NCBI RefSeq assembly: GCF_014646695.1
Contig: NZ_BMNT01000008.1
Coordinates: 67,370 to 131,369, forward strand
Direction: 5' to 3'
Origin: Sphaerisporangium melleum
Lineage (GTDB): Bacteria > Actinomycetota > Actinomycetes > Streptosporangiales > Streptosporangiaceae
Length of the DNA: 64,000 nucleotides
Every line of letters starts with the position of its first letter. Positions within the stretch are counted from its first letter, which is position 1. Shown one piece after another: positions 33,162-42,251 of the stretch. The translations under genes were made by a program, and so were the position numbers. A model generated the notes under the pieces. It worked only from the letters and a program-made list of their open reading frames with translations, was not told the origin of the DNA and searched no databases.

Positions 33162-34475
33162 TCAGGAGCTGATGGTCGGCTGGTGGGCGAGTAGCACGCG
33201 GAACTCGGTGACCGAGGGCTGGCTCTGCCGGTCGCGTGGTACGGCCTGGCGCACCATACGGCCGGTTTCGATGATGTGTCGGCTGCGGTAGGCGGGTGAA
33301 AGGTAGTCGAGCGTCGTCATCGCGTGACGCATGCCCTCATTGATACCGCCTTGGACCACCATGCAGAGCGCCTCGTGGAGCTGCACGTTCGCCCGGTACT
33401 GGTAATCCCGCGTGATCTGCAGGACGCTCTCTCGGGCGGTGTCCGCCCTCGCCTCATGGCCCGTGGCGGCGTACACCCAACTGTCGGCGAAGTGGACCTG
33501 CGAAGGACTCCAGAAGCCGTAGCGGTCTGCGGCCACTCCCTTCTCCGCCAACGTGTGCAGAGTGTTCAATGCGGCGAGCGCCTCGTCATGCCGACCAAGC
33601 AGGGACAGGGCCTTTACTTCCGTGGTCAGGAAATCAACAGTCGATCCGCCGGCCAGGTGCTGGGCTTGGCGAACAAGATGGAGCACGGTTTCTGGAGCAC
33701 GCTGTCCGTACAGACCATGTCCTGCTTCGTCTCCCCGTACCAGTAGCCGCAATCCCAGATCGCCGCTGGTGTCGGCGGATTGACGGGCTGTCCGCCACCA
33801 GCGGATCGCGGCTCCGTGGTCGCCAAGCCGAGTCAGAGCGCTCGCGTGGATGTCACCGAGCACAGCCATGACTCGGTGCAGGTCGGGGGCGACGGTGGGA
33901 GGTGCGGTGTCGATTTGGTGGCGTAGCGCGAGTAGGTCGACGAGTAGGTCGGTGGCCACCTGTACTGGAGGACGGGTACGCAGGGCGTGGAGGTGGTCGG
34001 CGCAGACGACTTCCCATTCTTCGATGGCGCGGTATTCCTGCCCCAAGGAGGCGTCGAGCAGTTGGCGTACGGGTTCGCCGGAGACCCCGATGGCGCCGAC
34101 AGTGCTGAGTCCGGCGAGGAGTTGAAGGGCGGTCCGGCGTTCCATGTCATCGTCTCCATCGCGATGTCGGGGGGTTGCCGGAGACATACCCGCGCTAACC
34201 CGTTCCGATTCGGCGACGGCGTTAAGGCGCAGCAGCATGCCATAAAGGGCGGTCAGAATTCCCTGCGCGCCGTACACCTGGTCCAGGCGCTGGATCATGT
34301 CCGGTGGAGGTGTGCGTTCGCCGCGCTCCCATTTGGCGAGGTTGGAGAAGTCGATGTAAAGATCGGCTGCCGCTCTGCGCAGCGCAATTTTGCGTTCTCC
34401 TTCCCGGCAGCGGCGCATGACCGCGCCGAAAAGGTGCCAGAGGGAGGCGTGCGGGTCGATCGGGTCCGCGCTCAT
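33162..34475 (-). CDS. XRE regulator with TPR-like C-terminal domain
   Basis: A 437-aa regulator. The N-terminal XRE HTH lies at about residues 10-65 (ALRRAAADLYIDFSNLAKWERGERTPPP). A Ser/Arg linker follows (about 95-115), then a long all-helical region in paired-helix repeats (GDHGAAIRWWRTARQSADTS, LLGRHDEALAALNTLHTLAE, then HEARADTARESVLQITRDYQ) like tetratricopeptide repeats. The ATG at 34475 has GAGGGG 6 nt upstream. The architecture resembles actinomycete XRE-TPR regulators and, more distantly, RRNPP peptide receptors. It is divergent from an RsbW-like gene and convergent with a small peptide gene. Confidence 0.85.
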   Translation of the reverse strand: MSADPIDPHASLWHLFGAVMRRCREGERKIALRRAAADLYIDFSNLAKWERGERTPPPDMIQRLDQVYGAQGILTALYGMLLRLNAVAESERVSAGMSPATPRHRDGDDDMERRTALQLLAGLSTVGAIGVSGEPVRQLLDASLGQEYRAIEEWEVVCADHLHALRTRPPVQVATDLLVDLLALRHQIDTAPPTVAPDLHRVMAVLGDIHASALTRLGDHGAAIRWWRTARQSADTSGDLGLRLLVRGDEAGHGLYGQRAPETVLHLVRQAQHLAGGSTVDFLTTEVKALSLLGRHDEALAALNTLHTLAEKGVAADRYGFWSPSQVHFADSWVYAATGHEARADTARESVLQITRDYQYRANVQLHEALCMVVQGGINEGMRHAMTTLDYLSPAYRSRHIIETGRMVRQAVPRDRQSQPSVTEFRVLLAHQPTISS

Positions 34476-34678
34476 GACACCCCTCATGATTCTCGCGAGC
34501 GTGGTCCGGCGCGACCACTGCCCGCCCACTTCTTTGTCTGGGACCAGCGCCGATCACCCTAGATGATTGCACCGACACGTTCGGTGACGCTGGTGAACGG
34601 CGAGATCGGACGCAGTCGGGGCACCGTGCCGCGTGGCCCTTCGATTTCTCTCCCCGCACAAGAAGGACGAACGATTCG

Positions 34679-35158
34679 ATGACCATTTTCGACCGGCGGA
34701 CGGAGTCCACCGCCTTTCCCGCCACCCCGACCTCCGTGGGCGAGGCCCGGCACTGGCTGAGCAAGGCCCTCGCCGGTCATCCTCGCCGGGACGACGCGGT
34801 ACTGCTGCTGTCGGAGGCCGTCACCAACTCCCTGGTACACACCGACTCCACCAGCATCGAGGTGAGTGTGCGGATCGAGGTGAACGGCGATGTGCGGATC
34901 GAGGTGATCGATCAGGGCGCGCAGACCACTCCCGCTCTTTCCTCTACTGGTAGCGACGACGAGCCCGCAACCTCCGGCCGCGGAATTCGGTTGGTACGCA
35001 CCTTGTCCGTACGCTGGGGTTTCACGGAGGAGGGCTCTCGATGTGTCCTCTGGTTCCTGCTCTCCGCTCGTGACTGCGAGTCCGGTGCCCTCAAGGCGTC
35101 AGTTGACCAGGACGACCAACCCATGCAGCGGTCTGGGAACGCGTCCGGTGGCCGTTAG
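34679..35158 (+). CDS. RsbW-like ATP-binding protein (HATPase_c_2)
   Basis: A 159-aa single HATPase domain with N-box LLLSEAVTNSLVHTDS, G1 box VIDQGAQTT and G2 box SGRGIRLVRTLSVRWG, ending in a polar tail of about 30 residues. Proteins of this size are anti-sigma kinases or orphan ATPases, very numerous in actinomycetes. AAGGA lies about 12 nt before the ATG. It is divergent from the XRE-TPR gene, a common pairing. No sigma factor or STAS partner is adjacent. Confidence 0.87.
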   Translation: MTIFDRRTESTAFPATPTSVGEARHWLSKALAGHPRRDDAVLLLSEAVTNSLVHTDSTSIEVSVRIEVNGDVRIEVIDQGAQTTPALSSTGSDDEPATSGRGIRLVRTLSVRWGFTEEGSRCVLWFLLSARDCESGALKASVDQDDQPMQRSGNASGGR

Positions 35159-35297
35159 CCCGCCGGCGGGACGACGAGCCTGGAGCCCGTTCGCCGTGGC
35201 TGTCGTGGCAGATCTGCCGGAAGGTGCGTGGCAGATTTGCCGGACCGGGGTGGGCTCTCTCCCCGCGGTGGAGCCCTTTGAGCGATGGCGGCGGAGG

Positions 35298-36332
35298 TCA
35301 GTGGTCGCGGTGGGTGAGGAGGTGGGCCAGGGCGTGGAGTTCGGCGGCGGGGCGGGGTGCGGGGGTGGCGGCGGTGAGGTGGGCCAGGGCCTCACCCAGC
35401 AGCTCGTCGGCGTAGGCCTGCGCCCAGGCCCGGCCGCCGGCGGCCTCGACCAGGCCGGCGGCGTGGGCCAGCTCACCGGGGGACGGCGTCTGCTCGCGGC
35501 GGTAGAAGGCGGCCAGCTCGTCGCCGGCCGGGGTGCCGGAGGTCAGGGCGGCGACCACCGGGAGGGACTTCTTCCGGTTGCGCAGGTCGGAGTGGACCGG
35601 CTTGCCGGTCACCGCGGGGTCGCCCCAGATGCCGAGCAGGTCGTCCACCACCTGGAACGCCAGGCCGAGCCGGGCGCCGAACGCGCGCAGGCACTCGACC
35701 CGCTCGACACCGGCTCCGCCGGCCAGGCCGCCGAGCGCACAGGAGGTGGCCAGCAACGCGCCGGTCTTGCCCTCGGCCATGGCCACCACCTCGGGCAGAG
35801 TGACCTCCTCGCGGGTCTCGAAGGAGGTGTCGGCGCTCTGGCCCTCCACCAGGTCGAGCACCGCGGCGCTCAGCACCCGCGCGGCCTCTGGGGTACGGAG
35901 GGAGGAGGCGGTGGCGAGGACGTCGAAGGCCAGCGTCAGCAGGGCGTCTCCGGCGAGGATGGCCCCGCTGACCCCGAACACACTCCAGGCGGTGGGCCGA
36001 TGGCGGCGGGTCGCGTCGCCGTCCATGACGTCGTCGTGCAGCAGAGAGAAGTTGTGCACCAGCTCGACCGCCACCGCGGCCGGGACGGCGTCCTCGGCCG
36101 AGCCCCCGGCCGCCTCGGCGGCGAGCAGCACCAGCGCGGGCCGGACGGCCTTCCCCGCCCCGCCCGACGCCGGCCGCCCGTGCTCGTCGAGCCAGCCGAA
36201 GTGGTAGCCGGCGATGCGCCGCATCGACGGCGGCAGGGTGTCGACCGCGGCCCGCATCGGTGGCCCGGTGAGGTCGCGGCTCCACGCGAGCACTTCAGCG
36301 GCCGTACGACCGCTGGTCACCGTCCTTGCCAT
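35298..36332 (-). CDS. Polyprenyl diphosphate synthase, candidate encapsulin cargo
   Basis: A 344-aa trans-isoprenyl diphosphate synthase. The allylic site has GKAVRPALVLLAA (K61, R64). The first Asp-rich motif is LLHDDVMDGD (DD at 100-101) and the second is VVDDLLGIWGD (230-238), followed by KKSLP. Phe95 five residues before the first motif favours a short (C10-C20) product, which is an inference. The N-terminal 25 residues (TSGRTAAEVLAWSRDL) precede the fold. It lies downstream of a family 2B encapsulin shell gene, and prenyl synthases are known cargo of that family, so it is probably packaged. Confidence 0.92.
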   Translation of the reverse strand: MARTVTSGRTAAEVLAWSRDLTGPPMRAAVDTLPPSMRRIAGYHFGWLDEHGRPASGGAGKAVRPALVLLAAEAAGGSAEDAVPAAVAVELVHNFSLLHDDVMDGDATRRHRPTAWSVFGVSGAILAGDALLTLAFDVLATASSLRTPEAARVLSAAVLDLVEGQSADTSFETREEVTLPEVVAMAEGKTGALLATSCALGGLAGGAGVERVECLRAFGARLGLAFQVVDDLLGIWGDPAVTGKPVHSDLRNRKKSLPVVAALTSGTPAGDELAAFYRREQTPSPGELAHAAGLVEAAGGRAWAQAYADELLGEALAHLTAATPAPRPAAELHALAHLLTHRDH

Positions 36333-36604
36333 GCGCCTGGCTCCTTCCCGACCTCGCCTTTGGTGCCGATCATGCGCATGACACCCCTTCCTGCCGTGGT
36401 TGTCCAGCGAGAGGCGGCGCCCCGGGGCCGTGCGCGCGGCCCCGGGGCGTCACCCGGTGTGTTCCTGAACGGCATGCCCGGTCGCACGTCACCGGCTGCC
36501 GATCTCGACGTCGGCCGCCGACCGCGGACGCCGGCGGCCGCTCAGGGCGTCGATGCCTGAGCGGTGTCGGCGGGCGGCCGCGACGTCGGGTGGCGAAGCT
36601 CGGC

Positions 36605-38014
36605 TCAGTGGCCGATCTCGACGTGCTCCAGCACGCCGAGCGCGTCCGGCACCAGAACGGCGGCCGAGTAGTAGACGCTGACCAGGTAGGAGATGATGGC
36701 CCGATCGTCGATGCCCATGAAGCGCACCGACAGGCTCGGCTCGTACTCGTCGGGCAGGCCGGTCTGGTGCAGGCCGATGACGCCCTGGTCGTCCTCCCCG
36801 ACCCGCATCACCAAGATCGAGCTGGTGCGGGTCTTGGTGATGGGGATCTTGTTGCACGGCAGCAGCGGGACGCCGCGCCAGGCGGGGACGGTGTGGTCGA
36901 GCAACTGGACGGTGTCGGGGTAGATGCCGCGGCGGTTGCACTCGCGCCCGAACGCCGCGATCGTCTGCGGGTGGGCCAGGAAGAAGTGCGACTTCCTGCG
37001 GCGGCACAGCAGCTCGTCCAGGTCGTCGGGGGTGGGCGGGCCGGTGCGGGTCTGGATGCGCTGGCGCAGGTCGGTGTTGGCCAGCAGCCCGAACCCGGGG
37101 TTGTTGATCAGCTCGTGCTCCTGGCGCTCACGCAGCGCCTCGATGGTGAGGCGGAGCTGCTCCTGCGTCTGGTTCATCGGCTGGTTGTACAGGTCGGCGA
37201 CCCGGGTGTGGATGCGCAGGACGGTCTGCGCCACGCTGAGCTCCAGCTCGCGCGGGTTGGCCTCGTAGTCCACGAACGTGGTCGACAGCGCGGGCTCGCC
37301 GGAGTGGCCCGAGGTGATCTCGATGGCGGCCTCGCCGTGCTTGTTGTGCGGGGGCCGCGGGTTGCGGCGCTGCTCCTCCACGTGCTCGCGCAGCACGGGG
37401 GCCTGGTCCATCAGCTCCAGGAACGCCTGGCGCGAGAGGGTGAGCGTGGTGGTGGGGGTGACCGCCCTGATCGTGTGCTCCCAGGGTGCCGGATCGGCGT
37501 CGGCCAGGGCGTGGTCGCCGTAGTACTCGCCGTCGGCCAGGACGGCCAGGGTGGTCTGCTCGCCGTACTCGCCGACGCCGATCTTGTTGACCTTGCCGTG
37601 CGCGATGAGGATCAGCCCGTCGGCGGCCTCGCCGAGCTGCGCGATGGTGTCGCCGGGCTCGTGCTGGTGCTGGGTGAAGCGGCCGGCCATGGCCTCAAGG
37701 ATGCCGTCGTCGGGGAAGCTGCGCAGCAACGCGAGCTCGCGCAGCTCAGGGGGGACGACCCGTACGTCGTTGCCCTGGTTGGTGAAGCTCAGCCGCCCGT
37801 CCCCGATGGCGTAGGTGAGGCGGCGGTTGACGCGGTAGGCGCCGCCGGGGGTGTTGACCCAGGGCAGCATGCGCAGCAGCCACCGGGAGGAGATGTTCTG
37901 CATCTGCGGCTGCGACTTGGTGGTCGTCGCCAGGTTGCGCGCCGCCGCAGTGGCCAGGCTCTGCTGCGGCCTGCCGTTTTCCGTGCCTGTCGTCTCACTG
38001 GTCGTCTGGGTCAC
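36605..38014 (-). CDS. Family 2B encapsulin shell protein with cNMP-binding-like insertion
   Basis: A 469-aa HK97-fold shell protein. The N-terminal arm and start of the shell domain (about 1-90: [24 protein letters not shown], then [10 protein letters not shown]) are interrupted by a Crp-like beta-roll (about 92-215; [20 protein letters not shown] and GEYYGDHAL). The shell fold then resumes to the C-terminus ([29 protein letters not shown] and [28 protein letters not shown]). This split layout defines family 2B encapsulins, which self-assemble into protein cages. The GTG start is followed by a disordered leader. The adjacent prenyl synthase is the likely cargo. Confidence 0.93.
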   Translation of the reverse strand: MTQTTSETTGTENGRPQQSLATAAARNLATTTKSQPQMQNISSRWLLRMLPWVNTPGGAYRVNRRLTYAIGDGRLSFTNQGNDVRVVPPELRELALLRSFPDDGILEAMAGRFTQHQHEPGDTIAQLGEAADGLILIAHGKVNKIGVGEYGEQTTLAVLADGEYYGDHALADADPAPWEHTIRAVTPTTTLTLSRQAFLELMDQAPVLREHVEEQRRNPRPPHNKHGEAAIEITSGHSGEPALSTTFVDYEANPRELELSVAQTVLRIHTRVADLYNQPMNQTQEQLRLTIEALRERQEHELINNPGFGLLANTDLRQRIQTRTGPPTPDDLDELLCRRRKSHFFLAHPQTIAAFGRECNRRGIYPDTVQLLDHTVPAWRGVPLLPCNKIPITKTRTSSILVMRVGEDDQGVIGLHQTGLPDEYEPSLSVRFMGIDDRAIISYLVSVYYSAAVLVPDALGVLEHVEIGH

Positions 38015-38735
38015 GACCGCACCACCAATCCCTATCGCATCGAACGAGGAACACGCTGAAAGCAGGAGCGAGATTTCCCGGATGGCTCCGGGTCGTGCGG
38101 TGCGCAGTGGAAGGGCTTGCCGGTCGCCCGGATCGTGCGGTTGGTACGGCGGTTGCGGGCGCCGTGGTGCGGCCGGGCCGGCCGTATTGCGGGCTCATCC
38201 GCACGCCATGGAAAACGCGGACGGCCGGATGCCTCGGTGTTCTCCGGGAGCGGGGGCGGAGCGTACCGGGGAATCGGATGAAGCACTGGATGGCCAGGAT
38301 GAATCGGTCGAACGCCGTGAAGTGCGCGCTGTTCGCCGGGGTCGGGGGAATGGTCGTGTACGTCGAAACGGGGGGTCTTGTCGTCCGCCGCTTTCCCTGG
38401 CCGGCGCGGACCCATCGATTATGGGGCCACGATCTTCAGCGTGTCAATTACGGTTTCTCCTGCCCGGCGGGCGATGGGGCGAAAGAGATTCACCGCCGGA
38501 AAACCTTTGTGGCCACTATTTCAGTACAGCGGGGAATTATGGCATTTGGCGACCCTCAAGGGATAAGCGGTTTTTGGTGGGATTTCCCAAGTCCGCGTGG
38601 CGCCGAGACCGGCGGGCCAGGGGGCGGCGAAGAGAAGGCGTAGGCTCGTCGTTATGGGCCGGGCCGCCCCGGACGGCGCCGGCGAGTGCCGTGCCACGGG
38701 GGGTGGTCCGCCTCCGCGCACGTCAGGGAGGCCGC
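38015..38735. other. Gene-free divergent region between encapsulin and PRT-esterase genes
   Basis: About 720 bp with no frame that has a recognisable motif. GC drops between about 38430 and 38600. The promoters of the encapsulin (minus) and the phosphoribosyltransferase fusion (plus) must lie here. It ends with GGGAGG, the ribosome site of the fusion gene. Confidence 0.5.
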
Positions 38736-40736
38736 ATGTCGGACCGCCTCTTCTACGACCGCAGAGATGCCGGTCGGGCGCTGGCCGGCCTGCTCGACCA
38801 CTATCGCGGCCGGCCCGGCCTGCTGGTGCTCGCGCTGCCCCGCGGCGGCGCCCCGGTCGGGTACGAGGTGGCCAGAGCGCTCGGCGCGCCCTTGGACGTC
38901 TTCGTCACCCGCACGCTCGGCGTCCCCGGGCAAGAGGACCTCGCCATGGGCGCGATCGCCGGGGACGGTGAGATCGCGCTCGACGACGACGTGGTCCGAG
39001 GGCTGGCCATCCCGCCGGAGGTCGTCGAGCACGTCGCGAGCTGGGAGGGACGCGAGATCGCCCACTGGGAGCGGCACTTCCGGCAGGGTGCGCCGGCCCG
39101 GCCGGTCGAGGGCAGGGAGGTCATCCTCGTGGACGACGGCCTGGCCACCGGGTCGGCCCTGAAGGCCGCGCTCAAGGCCCTGCGGCGGCTGCGGCCCGCC
39201 CGGGTCGTCGTCGCGCTGCCCGCCTGCTCCGCGGCCACCCACGATGAGCTGCGGGAGATGGCGGACGAAGTGGTCATCGCCACCACCCCCTCGCCGTTCT
39301 TCGTGCCCGACACCTCCTACTGGGAGTACGCCGAGGTGACCCTGGAGGACGTACGCGACCTGCTGCGCGCGTCGGCGACGTCCGCGCCGGCCAGGGCGGC
39401 CGCTCAGGGGCCGGGGGAGGTCGCCGCGCTGCGCGCGGAGGCCGTGCCGGTGCAGAACGCCGCCCCCGCGGCGCAGGTGCTGTTCGACCTGGTGGGCGAC
39501 GCGCGCTTCGTCCTGATCGGCGGCGCCTCCCACGGGACGCACGAGTTCCACGCGGCGCGGGCCGCCCTGACCCGGCGCCTGATCGAGGAACGGGGTTTCT
39601 GCGCCGTCGCCGTGCAGGCCGACTGGCCGGACGCCTACCGGGTCAACCGGTACGTCCACGGACACGGCGCGGACCGGACCGCCGAGGAGGCGCTGCGCGG
39701 CTTCGAGGCGTTCCCGCGGTGGATGTGGCGCAACGCCGTGGTGCTCGACTTCGTCGGCTGGCTGCGCGAGCACAACGACGGCGCGCCGTCCGGCCGGGCC
39801 GGCTTCTACGGGCTGGACGTGCACGGCGCGCACCGTGGCGTGCACGAGATCGTGGCGTACCTGGAGGGTACCGATCCCGAGGCCGCGGCCCGCGCCCGCG
39901 AGCAGTACGCCGCCTTCGACCACATCGGCCCGGAAGACCGGCCGTACGGGTTCAGCCCCGCCTGCCGGGACGGCGGAGGCGACGAGGAGGAGATGATCAC
40001 CTGGCTGCTGGAGCGGCGGCGTGCGGCGGCGCACGCGACCCGTGAGGGAGGCCTGCTGCCGCAGGACGAGCTGTTCGCGGCCCAGCTCGACGAGGCGGCC
40101 ATGTGGGAGGCCGGCGAGCACTTCCGCTCGCTGCTGCGCGGCCGCATCTCGGCGTGGAACCACCGCGACCGCCACATGGCGACCACGCTGGACACCCTGG
40201 CCGCGCACCTCGGCCGGCAACGCGGCTCGCCCGCGAAGATCGTCGTATGGGCGCACGACGCGCACGCCGGGGACGCGAGCGCGACCGAGGCGGCCTGCCG
40301 GGGCGAGGTCAATCTCGGCCGGCTGGTCCGCGAGGAGCACGGAGACGCCTGCCGGATCATCGGCATGACCACTTACACCGGCGCGGTCACCGCGGCCGGC
40401 GAGTGGGGAGGCGAGCCCCGGCGCACCTGGTTGCGCCCGGCGCTGTCCGACAGCGTCGAGGAGCTGTTCCACGAGGTCGGCGAGAAGCGCTTCCTGGTCT
40501 GGTTCGCCGCGGCCCCGCGCAGCTCGGACGTGCTGCGTTCCGCGCGGCCGCAGCGGATGATCCCGGCGGTGTACCGCCCCAGGTCCGAGCGGGGCCGGCA
40601 CTACTTCCGTGCGCGGCTGCGCGATGAGTTCGACGCGGTGCTGCACTTCGACGAGACCCGCGCGGTCGAGCCGCTCGACGGGGCCGGCGAATGGGAGCTC
40701 GGCCCGCTCCCGCGCGACTTCCCCTCCGGCGCCTGA
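38736..40736 (+). CDS. Phosphoribosyltransferase-erythromycin esterase fusion
   Basis: A 666-aa two-domain protein. The N-terminal PRTase type I domain (about 1-215) has the PRPP loop VILVDDGLATGSAL (about 129-142) and LALPRGGAPVGYEVARAL. The C-terminal domain (about 238-660) belongs to the erythromycin esterase family: FVLIGGASHGTHEFHAARAAL, AVAVQADWPDAYRVNRYV, GFYGLDVHGAHRGVHEIVAYL and KIVVWAHDAHAGDAS hold the conserved His and acidic residues. GGGAGG precedes the ATG. Such fusions are known in actinomycetes, but their substrate is not. The Ere fold need not mean macrolide resistance. It directly precedes the hydrogenase cluster on the same strand. Confidence 0.9.
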   Translation: MSDRLFYDRRDAGRALAGLLDHYRGRPGLLVLALPRGGAPVGYEVARALGAPLDVFVTRTLGVPGQEDLAMGAIAGDGEIALDDDVVRGLAIPPEVVEHVASWEGREIAHWERHFRQGAPARPVEGREVILVDDGLATGSALKAALKALRRLRPARVVVALPACSAATHDELREMADEVVIATTPSPFFVPDTSYWEYAEVTLEDVRDLLRASATSAPARAAAQGPGEVAALRAEAVPVQNAAPAAQVLFDLVGDARFVLIGGASHGTHEFHAARAALTRRLIEERGFCAVAVQADWPDAYRVNRYVHGHGADRTAEEALRGFEAFPRWMWRNAVVLDFVGWLREHNDGAPSGRAGFYGLDVHGAHRGVHEIVAYLEGTDPEAAARAREQYAAFDHIGPEDRPYGFSPACRDGGGDEEEMITWLLERRRAAAHATREGGLLPQDELFAAQLDEAAMWEAGEHFRSLLRGRISAWNHRDRHMATTLDTLAAHLGRQRGSPAKIVVWAHDAHAGDASATEAACRGEVNLGRLVREEHGDACRIIGMTTYTGAVTAAGEWGGEPRRTWLRPALSDSVEELFHEVGEKRFLVWFAAAPRSSDVLRSARPQRMIPAVYRPRSERGRHYFRARLRDEFDAVLHFDETRAVEPLDGAGEWELGPLPRDFPSGA

Positions 40737-40871
40737 GGCCCCGCCGCTCTGCGTGCGGTGCCGGCCAGGTGCCGGGGATCAAGCCTTTACTGCGGGTTGT
40801 CCGGCTTGGGGTGTCGGTGCCATGTGTACGGATCGTAGCCTGGCGACTACGGTACATAACGGAGCGTGAAC

Positions 40872-41501
40872 ATGCTTGGGACGTCGACCACGCGCGAGGC
40901 GGTCAGCGAAGCCTTCGCCAGGCGGGAGCCCGCGGGACGCCGGCTCGCGGAGGACGCCGAGCGCATCACCCGCGCGTGCCGGGCCATGGCCGAGCGGTTC
41001 CACCGCGGCGGCAAGCTCATCGTCTTCGGCAACGGCGGCGCGGGCACCGACGCCTCGCACATCGCCGTCGAGTTCATGCATCCGGTCATCGTCGGCAAGC
41101 GGGCCCTGCCCGCGATGGCGCTCGGCAACGACGCGGCCACCGTCTCGGCGGTCGGCGCCCGCGACGGGCTGGCCGAGGTCTTCGCCCACCAGGTGCGGCA
41201 GTGGGCCGGGCCGGCCGACATGGCGCTCGGCGTCTCGCCGGACGGCTGGTGCACGAGCGTGCTGAAAGGGCTGGAGACCGCCCACGAGCTGGGCCTGTTC
41301 ACCATGGCCCTGCTCGGCGCCGAGGGTGGCGCCATCGCGCGCAGCACCGCCGTCGACCACGTGCTCATCGCCGGGTCCGCCGACCCCGCCGTGGTCAAGG
41401 AGATCCACGTGACCATGTACCACGTCCTGTGGGAACTGGTGCACGTCTTCCACGCCCGCACCCGCCCGGACGCCCAGGGAGGCGCCGATGGGCGGGGCTG
41501 A
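40872..41501 (+). CDS. SIS-domain protein, GmhA-like, first of hydrogenase cluster
   Basis: A 209-aa single SIS domain of the phosphoheptose isomerase type: RFHRGGKLIVFGNGGAGTDASHIAVEF binds sugar phosphate, and MALGVSPDGWCTSVLKGLE is where the usual S-x-S-G motif (as in the next gene) has become SPDG. ATG 40872 is chosen since GGAG is 7 nt upstream; GTG 40866 would sit too close. The loss of the Ser-rich loop suggests altered or absent isomerase activity. SIS genes commonly head actinobacterial group 1h hydrogenase clusters, with unknown role. It overlaps the next SIS gene by 14 nt. Confidence 0.87.
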   Translation: MLGTSTTREAVSEAFARREPAGRRLAEDAERITRACRAMAERFHRGGKLIVFGNGGAGTDASHIAVEFMHPVIVGKRALPAMALGNDAATVSAVGARDGLAEVFAHQVRQWAGPADMALGVSPDGWCTSVLKGLETAHELGLFTMALLGAEGGAIARSTAVDHVLIAGSADPAVVKEIHVTMYHVLWELVHVFHARTRPDAQGGADGRG

Positions 41502-42240
41502 CGAGGCGGCCGAGGGGATGCGCCGCCTGTACCCCTTCCTGCGCGGGCCGGGCGAGGGGACGGCGGGCGAGCGCGCCGAGCTGGAGGAGCAGGCCGTGCG
41601 CTCCACCGTGACCAAGGCCGGGGAGATCCTGCGGCTGCGCGCCCAGGTGGGCGAGATGCACGCCGAGCGCCTCGCCGCGTGCGCGCGGGACATGGCCGGA
41701 CGCTTCGCGGCCGGCGGCCGGCTGTTCACCTTCGGCAACGGCGGCAGCAGCACCGACGCCCAGGAGGTCGCCACCCTCCATCTGCGTCCCCGCTTCGGAC
41801 GTCCGCTGCCGGCGCTCGCGCTCACCTCGGACGTCGCCGTGGTCACGGCCCTGTCCAACGACGTGGGCTTCGACGTCGTCTTCGCCCGGCAGATCGCCGC
41901 GCTGGCCCGGCCCGGCGACATCGCGTTCGGGCTGTCCACCAGCGGCGGCTCCGCCAACCTCGTCCAGGCGTTCGAAGAGGCGCGGGGGCGAGGGCTGCTC
42001 ACCATCGGTCTGGCCGGCTACCAGGGCGGGCGGTTCGCCGAGCTGGCCGAGCTGGACGTCCTGGACCACCTTTTCGTCATCCCGTCCACGTCCGTGCACC
42101 GCATCCAGGAGGCACAGACGACGATCTACCACGTGCTCTGGGAGGTCACGCAGCACCTGCTGGACGGCCCGGCGGCGCCGGTCGCGGGTCAGGTCGCGCG
42201 GCCGGGCGCCAAGGCGCCCGCGGACGCCGGCCACGAGTGA
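41488..42240 (+). CDS. SIS-domain protein, GmhA-like, second of hydrogenase cluster
   Basis: A 250-aa protein with an N-terminal extension of about 50 residues (MRRLYPFLRGPGEGTAGERA) and a full SIS domain: RLFTFGNGGSSTDAQEVATL, LTSDVAVVTALSNDVGFDVV and the intact phosphate loop GLSTSGGSANLVQAFEEA. AGGGAGG precedes the ATG. Together with the first SIS protein it likely forms a heteromer in which only this subunit keeps the loop. It may act on a sugar phosphate, but how this serves the hydrogenase is not known. The small subunit gene begins 11 nt later. Confidence 0.88.
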   Translation: MGGADEAAEGMRRLYPFLRGPGEGTAGERAELEEQAVRSTVTKAGEILRLRAQVGEMHAERLAACARDMAGRFAAGGRLFTFGNGGSSTDAQEVATLHLRPRFGRPLPALALTSDVAVVTALSNDVGFDVVFARQIAALARPGDIAFGLSTSGGSANLVQAFEEARGRGLLTIGLAGYQGGRFAELAELDVLDHLFVIPSTSVHRIQEAQTTIYHVLWEVTQHLLDGPAAPVAGQVARPGAKAPADAGHE

Positions 42241-42251
42241 GGGAGGCGGAC

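Noticed and set aside
33024-33194. Small Cys-containing frame (KGGNYCSKNDDCAEV) downstream of the 52-aa peptide gene
   Set aside because: It looks peptide-like but has no ATG, GTG or TTG start after the in-frame stop at 33021, and it runs into the antisense of the XRE-TPR gene.
38736-40736. Macrolide resistance gene
   Set aside because: The Ere-like domain is fused to a PRTase and no macrolide genes adjoin it; the fold alone does not support a resistance call.
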